Source: Nitratifractor salsuginis DSM 16511
GTDB lineage: Bacteria; Campylobacterota; Campylobacteria; Campylobacterales; Sulfurovaceae
Reading direction: 5' to 3'
Length of the DNA: 64,000 nt
Assembly: GCF_000186245.1 (NCBI RefSeq)
Contig: NC_014935.1
Location: 124,001-188,000, forward strand
Part shown: positions 33,628 through 42,721 of the stretch, piece after piece
Layout of the letters: each line of letters begins with the position of its first letter
Numbering within the stretch: position 1 is the first letter of the stretch
Made by a program: the position numbers and the translations under genes
The notes under the pieces: generated by a model
What the model saw: only the letters and a program-made list of their open reading frames with translations
The model's database searches: none
What the model was told of the DNA's origin: nothing

Positions 33628-35520
33628 ATGGAAACACTGGTCTATATTGCACTTTTTGCACCGCTGGTCGGCTCGCTCTTCGCGGCGCTTTTCGGAATGC
33701 GCCCCAAGACCCTGCTGACGGGAGTTGTGACGTCCCTGCTGCTGTTTGTCTCTTTTGTCGCCTCGGTCCTGCTTTTGAAGCATGTCCACTCTTTCGGTGC
33801 CGTTCACGTCCGACTGATGGATTGGATCGTAGCGGGCGATATGTCGATTCCCTTCAGCTTCACCGTCGATCAGGTGACGGCGGTGATGATGGTGGTGGTG
33901 ACCCTGGTCTCTACGGTCGTTCATATCTATTCCAACGGCTATATGGAGCATGACAAGGGTTTCAACCGCTTCTTCAGCTATCTTTCCGCCTTTGTCTTCT
34001 CGATGCTGGTCCTGGTGATGAGCGACAACTACCTGGGACTCTTCATCGGATGGGAAGGGGTCGGTGTCTGTTCCTGGCTCCTGATCGGCTTTTGGTATCA
34101 CAAGCCCGATGTCACCCGGGATGTCAACCCCTCCATCTCCCCCTCCTGGGCGGCCAACGAAGCCTTTATTATGAACCGGATCGCGGACCTGGGGATGCTG
34201 TTGGGGATCTTCTTGATCTACTGGAACGTCGGATCGCTCCAGTATAAGGATGTCTTCGCGGCCGTACCTCATATGAGTCATTCGCTGCTGGTCCTGATCG
34301 GGGCCCTGCTCTTCGTCGGGGCGATGGGTAAATCGGCACAGTTCCCTCTGCACACCTGGCTGGCGGATGCGATGGAGGGCCCCACACCGGTTTCCGCATT
34401 GATCCACGCGGCGACGATGGTTACCGCCGGCGTCTATCTGGTGATCCGCTCCTTCCCCCTTTACAGCCAGATTCCCGAGGTGAGCTATTTCATCGCCGTT
34501 TTGGGTACCTTTGTGGCGATCTTTGCCGCTTCGATGGCGCTGGTCAACCGGGATCTGAAGCGGATCATCGCCTATTCGACCCTTTCCCAGTTGGGTTATA
34601 TGTTCGCCGCTGCGGGCTTGGGCGCCTACTGGGTGGCCCTCTTCCACCTTGCGGCCCATGCCTTCTTCAAAGCGCTCCTCTTCCTGGGAGCCGGAAACGT
34701 CATGCACGCGATGAACGATGAGCTGGACATCTTCAAGATGGGCGGGCTGAAGAAAGTGATGCGTTGGACCTACCTCTATATGGGAGTTGCCTCGCTGGCC
34801 CTCGCCGGGATTTGGCCTTTCGCCGGCTTCTTCTCCAAGGATACGATCCTGGAGGCCGCTTTCAACGAGCACACCTACGGAATCTGGTTCGTTCTCTGGT
34901 TTACCGCCGGTTTGACCGCTTTCTACAGTTTCCGGCTTGTCTTCCTGACCTTCTGGAGCGATGAGCGTTACAAGAAATACGGTTTCCATCCCCATGAAGT
35001 CCAGAACTATGTCCTCTGGGCCATGTTCCCCCTGGGATTGCTCGCGGTGATCTTCGGATGGTGGAAAGAGCAATTTATGGAGTTCGTCACCCATCTGCTC
35101 CCCGCTTACGAGATGAGTGAGCATACCGAGGAGATGGTTTGGATTTTGACCGTCGTCACTCTGAGTATCGCCATCGGCGGGATCATTCTGGCCTTTGTCA
35201 TGTACTCCAAGCGTCTGCGCCGCAACGAGAAGATCGAAAAGAGCCTGCCCTATCGGGTTTTGATCAACCAGTATTACATTCCGATCCTCTATGAAAAAGT
35301 CTTTACCAAGCCCTACGCGGAACTCTCCGATATCGCTTGGAAAGAGATCGATATGCAGGTTGTCGACGCGACGGTTGACGGAATTGCCCGTGTGGTCGAA
35401 GAGTCAGGAGACGGGGCTCGGAAGATCCAGACCGGAAATCTTTCCGATTATCTCAAATGGATGGCGGCCGGTGCACTGCTGCTGGCGATCCTGGCGATCT
35501 TCGTCGCTATGAATCAGTAA
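33628..35520 (+). CDS. nuoL: NADH-quinone oxidoreductase subunit L
   Basis: 630 aa antiporter-like proton-pumping subunit. GWEGVGVCSWLLIGFWY, LHTWLADAMEGPTPVSALIHAATMVTAGVYL and DLKRIIAYSTLSQLGYM are diagnostic; a long lateral helix lies in the C-terminal part. Confidence 0.97.
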   Translation: METLVYIALFAPLVGSLFAALFGMRPKTLLTGVVTSLLLFVSFVASVLLLKHVHSFGAVHVRLMDWIVAGDMSIPFSFTVDQVTAVMMVVVTLVSTVVHIYSNGYMEHDKGFNRFFSYLSAFVFSMLVLVMSDNYLGLFIGWEGVGVCSWLLIGFWYHKPDVTRDVNPSISPSWAANEAFIMNRIADLGMLLGIFLIYWNVGSLQYKDVFAAVPHMSHSLLVLIGALLFVGAMGKSAQFPLHTWLADAMEGPTPVSALIHAATMVTAGVYLVIRSFPLYSQIPEVSYFIAVLGTFVAIFAASMALVNRDLKRIIAYSTLSQLGYMFAAAGLGAYWVALFHLAAHAFFKALLFLGAGNVMHAMNDELDIFKMGGLKKVMRWTYLYMGVASLALAGIWPFAGFFSKDTILEAAFNEHTYGIWFVLWFTAGLTAFYSFRLVFLTFWSDERYKKYGFHPHEVQNYVLWAMFPLGLLAVIFGWWKEQFMEFVTHLLPAYEMSEHTEEMVWILTVVTLSIAIGGIILAFVMYSKRLRRNEKIEKSLPYRVLINQYYIPILYEKVFTKPYAELSDIAWKEIDMQVVDATVDGIARVVEESGDGARKIQTGNLSDYLKWMAAGALLLAILAIFVAMNQ

Positions 35521-35532
35521 GGAGCGAAGGAA

Positions 35533-37059
35533 ATGGAAAATATTTTAAGTGTATTGATCTTCTTCCCGCTGGTAGCGGCGATGCTTGGCTTTGTCGTCAA
35601 GAAAGATTCGATCCGTGTCTATGGGATCACCGTTGCGGCCATCGAATTTCTGCTGACGCTCTGGCTCTGGTTCGCTTTTGACAGCAACAATCCGGGCTTC
35701 CAGTTCATCGAATTCATTCCGCTGGTTCCCGATTTCGGGATCAACTACTACGTAGGGGTCGATGGAATCAGCCTCTTCATCGTCATTATGGCGGCGATGA
35801 TCACCCTGCTGGGGATCATCGCGCTCGGGGAGATCAAGGATCTCAAGAACATGATCATCACCCTGCTGTTCCTGGAAGTGGCGATGGTCGGCGTCTTCCT
35901 CTCCCTCGATGCGATTGTCTTCTACCTCTTCTGGGAATTCTCTCTGGTACCGATGCTCTATATCATCGGTGCCTGGGGTGGGGAAAAACGCCTCTATGCG
36001 GCGATCAAGTTCTTCCTCTATACCTTCGCCGGCTCCCTGATCATGCTGGTGGGGATGCTTTACATCGCCTACATCTATCACTCGGTAGCGGGTGTATGGA
36101 GCTTCTCGCTGACCGACTGGTACGCGCTGGTCCTGCCTATTTCGGTGCAGAAGTGGCTCTTCTGGGCCTTCTTCCTCGGTTTCGCGATCAAGGTTCCAAT
36201 GTTCCCCTTCCACACCTGGCTGCCCTATGCTCACGGACAGGCCCCCACCGTCGGTTCGGTCATCCTGGCCGCGGTGCTGCTGAAAATGGGAACCTACGGT
36301 TTTGTCCGTTTCTCCTTGCCGCTCTTCCCTGACGCATCGGTACTCTATCTCACACCGATCGCTGTGATCGCGGTGATCATGATCATCTATACGGCGATGG
36401 TTGCCTATGCCCAGAAGGATATGAAGCAGGTGATCGCCTACTCCTCCATTTCCCATATGGGAGTGATTATTCTGGGGATTTTCGCTATGAACCCTGAGGG
36501 AATCACCGGTTCGGTCTTTTTGATGCTCTCTCACGGGATCGTCTCCGGAGCCCTCTTCCTTCTGGTTGGCGTGATCTATGACCGGCGCCATACCAAGCTG
36601 ATGAGCGAGTTCGGCGGTCTGGCCTCCGTGATGCCCAAATATGCGGTGATCTATGGTATCACACTGATGGCCTCCGTCGGCCTTCCCCTGACCATCGGAT
36701 TTGTCGGGGAGTACCTCTCCCTGGCCGGTTTCTTCAGAGTCTCTCCGATCCTGGCGTTTCTGGGAGGGTTCTCCATCATTCTCGGGGCAGTCTATATGCT
36801 CTCTCTTTACAAGAAGAGCTTTTTCGGTCCGGTGACCAAAGAAGAGAATAAAAAACTCAAAGACCTCAATACCCGCGAATTGACCGCACTGATTCCGCTG
36901 GTCGCGATCATCATTTGGTTGGGGGTCTATCCCAAACCGGTTCTGGGCCCCATCGACAACAGCGTCAAAGCATTGGTCGCTTTTATGGAGCAGAAGGCTC
37001 AGACTCCGGAAGCCAAACAGATCATTCACGTTAGCCGAAGCACCAAGGAGGCGAAATAA
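35533..37059 (+). CDS. nuoM: NADH-quinone oxidoreductase subunit M
   Basis: 508 aa antiporter-like subunit. FYLFWEFSLVPMLYIIGAWGG contains the key Glu, and FPFHTWLPYAHGQAPTVGSVILA and DMKQVIAYSSISHMGVI follow. Its stop overlaps nuoN by one base. Confidence 0.97.
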   Translation: MENILSVLIFFPLVAAMLGFVVKKDSIRVYGITVAAIEFLLTLWLWFAFDSNNPGFQFIEFIPLVPDFGINYYVGVDGISLFIVIMAAMITLLGIIALGEIKDLKNMIITLLFLEVAMVGVFLSLDAIVFYLFWEFSLVPMLYIIGAWGGEKRLYAAIKFFLYTFAGSLIMLVGMLYIAYIYHSVAGVWSFSLTDWYALVLPISVQKWLFWAFFLGFAIKVPMFPFHTWLPYAHGQAPTVGSVILAAVLLKMGTYGFVRFSLPLFPDASVLYLTPIAVIAVIMIIYTAMVAYAQKDMKQVIAYSSISHMGVIILGIFAMNPEGITGSVFLMLSHGIVSGALFLLVGVIYDRRHTKLMSEFGGLASVMPKYAVIYGITLMASVGLPLTIGFVGEYLSLAGFFRVSPILAFLGGFSIILGAVYMLSLYKKSFFGPVTKEENKKLKDLNTRELTALIPLVAIIIWLGVYPKPVLGPIDNSVKALVAFMEQKAQTPEAKQIIHVSRSTKEAK

Positions 37060-38549
37060 TGGTACAGCCGATTCAAATCAACCTGGCGTCCCTGAATCTC
37101 ATCACACTCTCACCGATGCTTGTCACCGTCGTGGGGGCACTGCTGATCCTGATCATCGACCTGATCAAGAAAGATCTGCATAAGTCACTCTACGTGATGC
37201 TGGCGATCCTGGTGCTCTTTGTGGATTTCGGTGCGACATTGAGCCTGAGCATCAACGAGCGGGGCTTTTTCAATGTGATGTTGCAGGACGGTATCTCTGT
37301 GGTATCGCAGCTGCTTATCCTCATCGCTTCGATGCTCTTCCTGCCTCTGGCCCTGACTTCGAAGCGCTTCCATGAATTCTCCTATCCGGAGTTTTTCGCC
37401 CTTTTCCTCTTTATGGTGGCCGGTTTCCAGTTTATGGTGGCCAGTGACAACCTGATTCTGATCTTCATCGGCCTGGAAACTGCCTCCCTGGCTCTCTATA
37501 CGTTGATCGCTATGCACAATACTCCCGGCTCGCATGAAGCGGCGATCAAATACTTCACCATGGGGGCGATGGCGGCAGGGTTCTTTGTGATGGGAGCCGC
37601 CGTCCTTTACGGTTTGACCGGTTCGGTCGAGCTTTACAGCATCGCCAAAGTCTTTACCGCCCGAATGGATGAGCCCGGGATCCTCCTGCCGCTCATCGGT
37701 GGGGCAGTCCTCCTGATGGTGGCGATCGGCTTCAAAGTCTCTCTGATGCCTTTCCACCTCTGGACCCCCGATGTCTATGAGGGATCCAGTGCCCCGATGG
37801 CGGGATATATGTCCATCGTGCCCAAGGTGGCGATGATGGTCGTCGCAATGCGGGTCTTCGGTTTCTACGTCGATATGGGTGTCGAAGCGATTCGTTGGAC
37901 GATCATCATCCTGGCGATCGTGACGATGACCCTTTCCAATATGATGGCCCTGGTCCAGGAAGATGTTAAACGGATGCTGGCTTACAGCTCCATCTCCCAC
38001 GCCGGTTTCGTTATGGCGGCCCTGGCCCTGGATACGACGAAGGCCTATTCGAGTATCTTCCTCTACTACGGCCTTTTCCTCTTCACCAACCTCGGGGCCT
38101 TTACCATGCTCTGGATCAGCCGCCGGAAACACCCCTCCCACCACGAGCGCTTCCATCACCCCTATATCAAGTTTTCCGGTCTGGTCCATACCGCGCCGAT
38201 GGGGGCGGTGATCATGGCGGTCTTTATGCTTTCTCTGGCCGGCGTTCCTCCCTTCAGCCTCTTCTGGGGTAAACTCTATGTCATCAGCGCCACGGTCGAT
38301 GCCGGCTACATCTGGCTGGCAGTCATTATGGCGCTCAACAGCGCCATTGCCGCCTACTACTATCTGAAACTGATCGTCTATATGTTCCTCAAACCCACCG
38401 TCCCGGGCAATGAGCTCGTCGGAGCCAACAAATCGAAGCCTCTGGTCCTTATCGTGGGGATCGCGGCTCTGGTGACCACACTCTCGATCTTCATCATCCA
38501 GCCGTTGCTGAACTACGTCACCTATATGGTGAGTGTCAGCGGCTACTGA
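37059..38549 (+). CDS. nuoN: NADH-quinone oxidoreductase subunit N
   Basis: 496 aa antiporter-like subunit, last gene of the operon. FIGLETASLALYTLIAM, MPFHLWTPDVYEGSSAPMAGYM and DVKRMLAYSSISHAGFVM are conserved. A short ACCCC-tcc-GGGGT hairpin (38553-38565) after the stop may end the transcript. Confidence 0.96.
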   Translation: MVQPIQINLASLNLITLSPMLVTVVGALLILIIDLIKKDLHKSLYVMLAILVLFVDFGATLSLSINERGFFNVMLQDGISVVSQLLILIASMLFLPLALTSKRFHEFSYPEFFALFLFMVAGFQFMVASDNLILIFIGLETASLALYTLIAMHNTPGSHEAAIKYFTMGAMAAGFFVMGAAVLYGLTGSVELYSIAKVFTARMDEPGILLPLIGGAVLLMVAIGFKVSLMPFHLWTPDVYEGSSAPMAGYMSIVPKVAMMVVAMRVFGFYVDMGVEAIRWTIIILAIVTMTLSNMMALVQEDVKRMLAYSSISHAGFVMAALALDTTKAYSSIFLYYGLFLFTNLGAFTMLWISRRKHPSHHERFHHPYIKFSGLVHTAPMGAVIMAVFMLSLAGVPPFSLFWGKLYVISATVDAGYIWLAVIMALNSAIAAYYYLKLIVYMFLKPTVPGNELVGANKSKPLVLIVGIAALVTTLSIFIIQPLLNYVTYMVSVSGY

Positions 38550-38552
38550 TTC

Positions 38553-38565
38553 ACCCCTCCGGGGT
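38553..38565 (+). terminator. Weak hairpin after nuoN
   Basis: 5-bp stem ACCCC/GGGGT with 3-nt loop in the 30-bp gap between convergent nuoN and miaA, followed by ACTCTTC rather than a clean T run. Confidence 0.35.
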
Positions 38566-38579
38566 ACTCTTCATTCAAC

Positions 38580-39497
38580 TCAACTCTCTTTCCCGAAATA
38601 GTCTGAAATCTCCCGGTAAAGCGCTTCGGGTACATCCCGTCTCACGTAGACAAACTGGCTCCGATTGAAGGTGCTTTGTCGTTTGGCGAGTCGCGCAGTA
38701 TTGGTCGTGATCTTTTCTGCGAGCTCGCAGCGGTTCAGCCGCCCGTCGAAGTAATCCAGCACCTCCGCGATTCCGATAGCCTTCATTGATTGAGGCGCTC
38801 TGCCGTAGTGAGATTCCAGCCGGGCGACTTCGTCGATCAGTCCCTTTTCGAGCATCTGTGTAGTGCGCAGAGCGATACGTTCCCTGAGTTCACTCCGCTC
38901 CCTGGAGACTTCATAGAGGGGGAGAGGGAGACTGACAGGAGATACGGGCGGGTTTCGTTTGAAATACTCCAGAGGTTCTTCATCTGTCTCTAGGAGGATC
39001 AGGAGAGATTTCTCGATACGGTACCGATCCTGCGGGGAGATGCGTGCGGCGGTGTGCGGGGCTCTCTCCTGAAGTAGACGGTAGGCGTCGGAGAGATTTT
39101 GAAGTAATCGATCTACGGTTTGAGAAGTCTCTTCCGAGATTTCCGGCAAAGGACTGACCCCGTCGATGAGCGCTTTGAGGTAAAAGCTGCTTCCTCCGAC
39201 CAGGATCAGAGGTTTCGACTCCAGGGCCGCCTGTCGGGCCGCCTGCTTGTATAGAGCGATAAAGCGTGTCACGTCGAAGGGTTCGTCGGGGCGAAGCAAA
39301 TCGATGCCGAAATGGGGAACCCGCGCCAACTCTTCCCGTGTCGGTTTGGCCGAAGCGATATCGATCTCTTTGTAGATAGCAAGGGAGTCGATGGAGAGGA
39401 TGTAGCCGTGAAACCGTTCCGCCAGTTCGAGGGCGAGCGCGCTTTTCCCGCTCGCGGTGGGGCCGATCAGCGCGATTTGTTTCAAAGGATCTTTCAT
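38580..39497 (-). CDS. miaA: tRNA dimethylallyltransferase
   Basis: 305 aa; adds the isopentenyl group to A37 of tRNAs reading UNN codons, the substrate of MiaB encoded at 55.3 kb. P-loop IGPTASGKSALA (about residues 10-21), SIDSLAIYKEIDIASAKP and LVGGSSFYLKALIDG. The ATG at 39497 is chosen for family length; no Shine-Dalgarno is visible, and an upstream in-frame ATG at 39653 would overlap the divergent gene. Confidence 0.93.
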   Translation of the reverse strand: MKDPLKQIALIGPTASGKSALALELAERFHGYILSIDSLAIYKEIDIASAKPTREELARVPHFGIDLLRPDEPFDVTRFIALYKQAARQAALESKPLILVGGSSFYLKALIDGVSPLPEISEETSQTVDRLLQNLSDAYRLLQERAPHTAARISPQDRYRIEKSLLILLETDEEPLEYFKRNPPVSPVSLPLPLYEVSRERSELRERIALRTTQMLEKGLIDEVARLESHYGRAPQSMKAIGIAEVLDYFDGRLNRCELAEKITTNTARLAKRQSTFNRSQFVYVRRDVPEALYREISDYFGKES

Positions 39498-39545
39498 GAA
39501 GGAATCATAACATAGTGACAGAAAATCAGAATCTAACCAATATGT

Positions 39546-39551
39546 TATAAT
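39546..39551 (+). promoter_or_regulatory. -10 element (TATAAT) of the 39584 gene
   Basis: Consensus TATAAT 33 bp before the start; a purine-rich AGAGGGGAG Shine-Dalgarno follows. Confidence 0.6.
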
Positions 39552-39583
39552 CGATAGCTTATATCCACAGAGAGGGGAGAAAA

Positions 39584-40063
39584 ATGCCAAGAAAATACGA
39601 CAATACCCAGGTCCGTCTCTATGATGAAGAGATTCTGAAATTAGGGATCTCACTCTATGAAAAGGGGAAGACGCCTCTCGAACTCTTTTATTATCTCCTC
39701 TCAGCCCGAAGGCTCAACAGTTTTTCGATCATTGTCCTTGAAGCGGAAATGGAGAATTTGGGACAATTCCTCAAAAAGCATAAGCGCAAAACGGATCTGC
39801 TTTACGAGTTGGATGACCGGAGGGAAATCTGTGTGCTCTTCTGCCAGGAGACGCAGGTGGATGGGGGAATCTATTTCCTGAAAAGATTGGCCAAAGCGAT
39901 GCACTCCGAGACCCCGACGATCGATATCCGGTCGTGTGTCCTGGGAGTCGAGGGCACGAATTATCCCGTTCGCAACCTTCTTTTCATCGTTTTGGACTGT
40001 TTTGTCAAAGTTCACAGTGCCGAAAACGAAGAAGATAAAATATTATGGAAAACAGTAAAATAA
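39584..40063 (+). CDS. Uncharacterised soluble protein, possibly degenerate GGDEF fold
   Basis: 159 aa, not confidently recognised. The pattern of strands and helices (FSIIVLEAEMENLGQFLKKH, REICVLFCQETQ, GGIYFLKRLAKAM, IDIRSCVLGVEG, LFIVLDCF) resembles a nucleotidyl-cyclase-like domain without the GG(D/E)EF residues. It has its own promoter and a strong ribosome-binding site. No neighbour gives a functional clue. Confidence 0.6.
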   Translation: MPRKYDNTQVRLYDEEILKLGISLYEKGKTPLELFYYLLSARRLNSFSIIVLEAEMENLGQFLKKHKRKTDLLYELDDRREICVLFCQETQVDGGIYFLKRLAKAMHSETPTIDIRSCVLGVEGTNYPVRNLLFIVLDCFVKVHSAENEEDKILWKTVK

Positions 40064-40127
40064 CTGTAAGATACCGTTTGTCTATTTTCTCATAAAGATA
40101 ACTCCAACGAAGGAAATTTCCGTCCAA

Positions 40128-41000
40128 ATGACAACGGCAAAGAATGGCTTGAAGGGCAAGCTGCGTGATCTCTCCGAACTGGTGATGTTCCAGCATTCGG
40201 TCTTTTCCCTCCCTTTTATTTTCGTGGCGATGGTGGTGGCGGCTCACGGATGGTTCGGGTGGCGCCTCTTTTTCCTGGGCATTCTGGCGGCGGTGACGGC
40301 AAGAAATTTTGCCATGGGGGTCAACCGCTATCTCGACCGGGACATCGACGCCCTCAACCCGCGGACGAAAGGCCGTCCCTCCGTCGACGGACGGATCAGC
40401 ACCGGGGAGATGCTGGGATTTATTCTCCTCAATGCCCTCGCTTTCATCGCAGTGGCCTGGGCCATCAACGATCTGGCGTTCAGACTTTCGGTCCCGATTC
40501 TGATTATTCTGGGGGCTTATACCCTCTTCAAACGCTTCAGTGCCCTGGCCCATCTGGTCCTGGGACTTTCGCTGGGCCTGGCTCCCATCGCGGGGGCGAT
40601 CGCGGTGAGCGATGCCATTCCCGTCTGGTCCCTCTGGCTGGCGGCGGGGGTGACCTTCTGGGTCGCCGGATTTGATCTGCTCTACAGTCTGCAGGATATG
40701 GAGTTCGACCGGGAGCATGGTCTTCATTCGATCCCGGCACGCCTGGGAGCTCGGGGGACTCTTCTCCTGGCGGCACTCTTTCACCTTGTCGCCGTTTTAT
40801 GCTGGGAAGCCTTTGTCCTGAGTGCCGGACTGGGAATCTGGGCCCAGGCGGCGGTACTCTTTTCGGCACTGATGTTGGGATATGAGCACTACCTCGTCCA
40901 TAAGGATTTCAGCCAGATCGATCGGGCCTTTTTCACGGTCAACGGATATCTCGGTTTTGTTTTCTTCGCATTAGTCGTGCTCGATGTGGCAGTTGGATGA
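40128..41000 (+). CDS. mqnP: UbiA-family prenyltransferase, probable MqnP
   Basis: 290 aa, eight to nine transmembrane helices. The two Asp-rich prenyl-diphosphate sites are NRYLDRDIDALNPRTKGRP (about 66-84) and DLLYSLQDMEFDREHGLHSIPARLG (about 186-210). Because mqnD (futalosine pathway) is also in the window, it most likely prenylates the 1,4-dihydroxy-6-naphthoate ring for menaquinone rather than 4-hydroxybenzoate. Its TGA stop begins a repeat array. Confidence 0.85.
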   Translation: MTTAKNGLKGKLRDLSELVMFQHSVFSLPFIFVAMVVAAHGWFGWRLFFLGILAAVTARNFAMGVNRYLDRDIDALNPRTKGRPSVDGRISTGEMLGFILLNALAFIAVAWAINDLAFRLSVPILIILGAYTLFKRFSALAHLVLGLSLGLAPIAGAIAVSDAIPVWSLWLAAGVTFWVAGFDLLYSLQDMEFDREHGLHSIPARLGARGTLLLAALFHLVAVLCWEAFVLSAGLGIWAQAAVLFSALMLGYEHYLVHKDFSQIDRAFFTVNGYLGFVFFALVVLDVAVG

Positions 41001-41042
41001 GTAACTAGAAACTAGTAACTAGTAACCGAGTAATGAGCAACA
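40997..41042. repeat. Tandem array: ACTAGTA and AGTAACCG units
   Basis: About three ACTAGTA-type units followed by AGTAACCG/AGTAATG. It is the inverse composition of the array at 20985-21054, with the same two families joined in reverse order and orientation. It starts at the prenyltransferase stop codon. Confidence 0.88.
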
Positions 41043-41100
41043 GAAAATCAGGCGGTAGAGTGGCAAATGATCGCTTAATAGAGGGCTTTTAGTACATAAC

Positions 41101-41148
41101 ACAATGACCAATAACAAATACACAAATAGACCAATACACCAATTACAA
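41101..41148. repeat. Degenerate tandem array, ACCAATA/ACAAATA units
   Basis: About six degenerate 7-9 bp units related to the ACCAATG family at 57733. It contains the ATG and first 14 codons of the UDG-like gene. Confidence 0.75.
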
Positions 41149-41871
41149 GAGTTATTGCGCCTCAACGGGGTGGATGAGGAGTGGGAGCCGATCCTCTTGC
41201 CTGCTTTGATGACACTGGAGGATTCCTATTTGGAGTGGATGGCGGCGGGGGAGGGATATATTCCGCCCCGCGATCGGCTTTTGGCGGCGTTCTCCACGCT
41301 TAGGCCCAATGAGGTGCGTTATATCCTCTTTGGGCAAGACCCATACCCCCGCCCCGAGAGCGCGATCGGTTACGCCTTTATCGACGGCAGGGTCCGGGAG
41401 ATCTTCTCTCCCCGCGGGTTGAGCAGGGAGGTCAACCGGGCGACCAGTCTGAGAAACTTTATCAAGATGGCCCTGGTGGCACGGGGTTCCCTCGATCCTC
41501 GGGATACTTCCCAGGAGGCGATCGCCGCATTGGATAAGACTTTGCTGGTCTCCCAGATGAGGGAGCTGCGGGAGAACTTCGAACGCTCCGGCGTTTTGCT
41601 GCTCAATATGGCCTTGCTCTTTACTAGCAAAGAGGAATCGCGCAGGCATATCCGTGCATGGAGAGCGTTTATCGAGAAACTTTTGGAAGGGTTTGAAGCC
41701 TATGGCCCCACGCTGATCCTCTTTGGGGCCCACGCCCGGGAAGTCCAAAAGCTAAAGAGCGCCCGGGGATTGCCCCAGGTCGCTTTGGAACACCCTTACA
41801 ACCATACGTTCATCGTCAATGAGAAAGCCTGGGAGCTTTTCGGACCAATGGACCTGCTGCTCAAAAGATGA
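41104..41871 (+). CDS. Divergent uracil-DNA glycosylase-like protein
   Basis: 255 aa. VRYILFGQDPYPRPESAIGYAF matches the family-1 UDG water-activating loop GQDPYH, but His is replaced by Pro; GVLLLNMALLF corresponds to the uracil-binding LLLN. The usual HPSP loop is replaced by EHPYNHTFIVNEKAWELF. It is thus a diverged member, perhaps with altered substrate. The first 14 residues (MTNNKYTNRPIHQL) come from repeat DNA; no Shine-Dalgarno is seen, so the true start could be the TTG near 41152. Confidence 0.75.
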   Translation: MTNNKYTNRPIHQLQELLRLNGVDEEWEPILLPALMTLEDSYLEWMAAGEGYIPPRDRLLAAFSTLRPNEVRYILFGQDPYPRPESAIGYAFIDGRVREIFSPRGLSREVNRATSLRNFIKMALVARGSLDPRDTSQEAIAALDKTLLVSQMRELRENFERSGVLLLNMALLFTSKEESRRHIRAWRAFIEKLLEGFEAYGPTLILFGAHAREVQKLKSARGLPQVALEHPYNHTFIVNEKAWELFGPMDLLLKR

Positions 41872-41931
41872 TTTTTCTCCGGATTTAGTTTCTATTAAGT
41901 TAAATCCCGCTATTATTCTGCTCTCAAATAT

Positions 41932-42008
41932 GCGCCCGTGGCTCAGCTGGATAGAGCACCTGATTGCGGTTCAGGAGGTCTCAGGTTCGAATCCTGACGG
42001 GCGTACCA
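41932..42008 (+). tRNA. tRNA-Arg (anticodon GCG)
   Basis: Full cloverleaf: acceptor GCGCCCG pairs with CGGGCGT (terminal G-U), D-arm GCTC-AGCTGGATA-GAGC, anticodon stem CCTGA/TCAGG with loop TTGCGGT, T-arm with GGTTCGAATCC, and encoded CCA. The anticodon GCG reads CGC and possibly CGT. Confidence 0.95.
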
Positions 42009-42072
42009 CCCCTTTTTTATCTTCCCCAAACTTTTCAAAATATTGAAAGCACTCCCTTTAGACCCGGCACGT

Positions 42073-42078
42073 TATAAT
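42073..42078 (+). promoter_or_regulatory. -10 element (TATAAT) before the 42113 gene
   Basis: TATAAT 35 bp upstream of the start; GAAGGAG follows as Shine-Dalgarno. It likely drives the 42113 gene and gmk. Confidence 0.6.
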
Positions 42079-42112
42079 ATGTTTTTATTATTTCGAATCG
42101 AGAAGGAGCTCT

Positions 42113-42721
42113 ATGCGGGTATTGCTATTGAGTCGTAACCGTGTCGTGCAGGAATTGGTGAAGCTCGGGCTCAGAGGGCTGGATGCCGTGGAGCTGGAGA
42201 TCCCCGAACCGAGGAGCCTGCCCCGTTACGACCGCTACGATCTTGTGTTTGAAGAGGATCACTATGCCGAGGAGCTTCGGGCCCTTGGGCTCGAGCATCT
42301 CCTGGCTTCCCGCCGGATCCTCCTGGGAGAGATGGTGGAGCCCGCCGAAAAAGAGTTCTATGACCGGATCATCCCCAAACCTTTCCTTCCCGAGGATATC
42401 CGTGAGGCGGTGTTGCATACGGAGGAGGAAGCTGAAGCGTTCGACGAAGAGGTGCCTTTGAACAGTTTTGCCGGGATCGAAGAGGAAACGGAGACGGAAG
42501 TTCTCGACAGAGAGGAGATCCTCCGGATCCGACGTCTGCTGGAAGGGGAGATGGAGAGCGAGGCCTCTTCGGAGCCGGAAGAGACGGTGGGCCGGAGAGA
42601 TTCCTACGATTTCGAAGAGTTTTTGGACCTGTTGGAGCGCTGCAAAGTCAAAAAACTGCGACAGCTTCTTCAGGGCAGCCGTATCCATTTGACGATCGAA
42701 TTTCCTGAGGAGGAGCGATGA
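42113..42721 (+). CDS. Acidic uncharacterised protein with receiver-like N-terminus
   Basis: 202 aa. Residues 1-105 (MRVLLLSRNRVVQELVKLGL ... RYDLVFEEDHY ... IIPKPFLPEDIREAVL) follow the strand/helix pattern of a response-regulator receiver domain, ending with a KPF motif like the conserved Lys-Pro, but no phospho-acceptor Asp pocket is clear. The C-terminal half is very acidic (EEEAEAFDEE, EEETETEVLDREE). It overlaps gmk by 4 bp. No function assigned. Confidence 0.75.
   Translation: MRVLLLSRNRVVQELVKLGLRGLDAVELEIPEPRSLPRYDRYDLVFEEDHYAEELRALGLEHLLASRRILLGEMVEPAEKEFYDRIIPKPFLPEDIREAVLHTEEEAEAFDEEVPLNSFAGIEEETETEVLDREEILRIRRLLEGEMESEASSEPEETVGRRDSYDFEEFLDLLERCKVKKLRQLLQGSRIHLTIEFPEEER

Noticed and set aside
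33469-35124. Antisense open frame of 551 codons over nuoL
   Set aside because: Shadow of nuoL; low-complexity His/Glu/Gln composition and no start signal.
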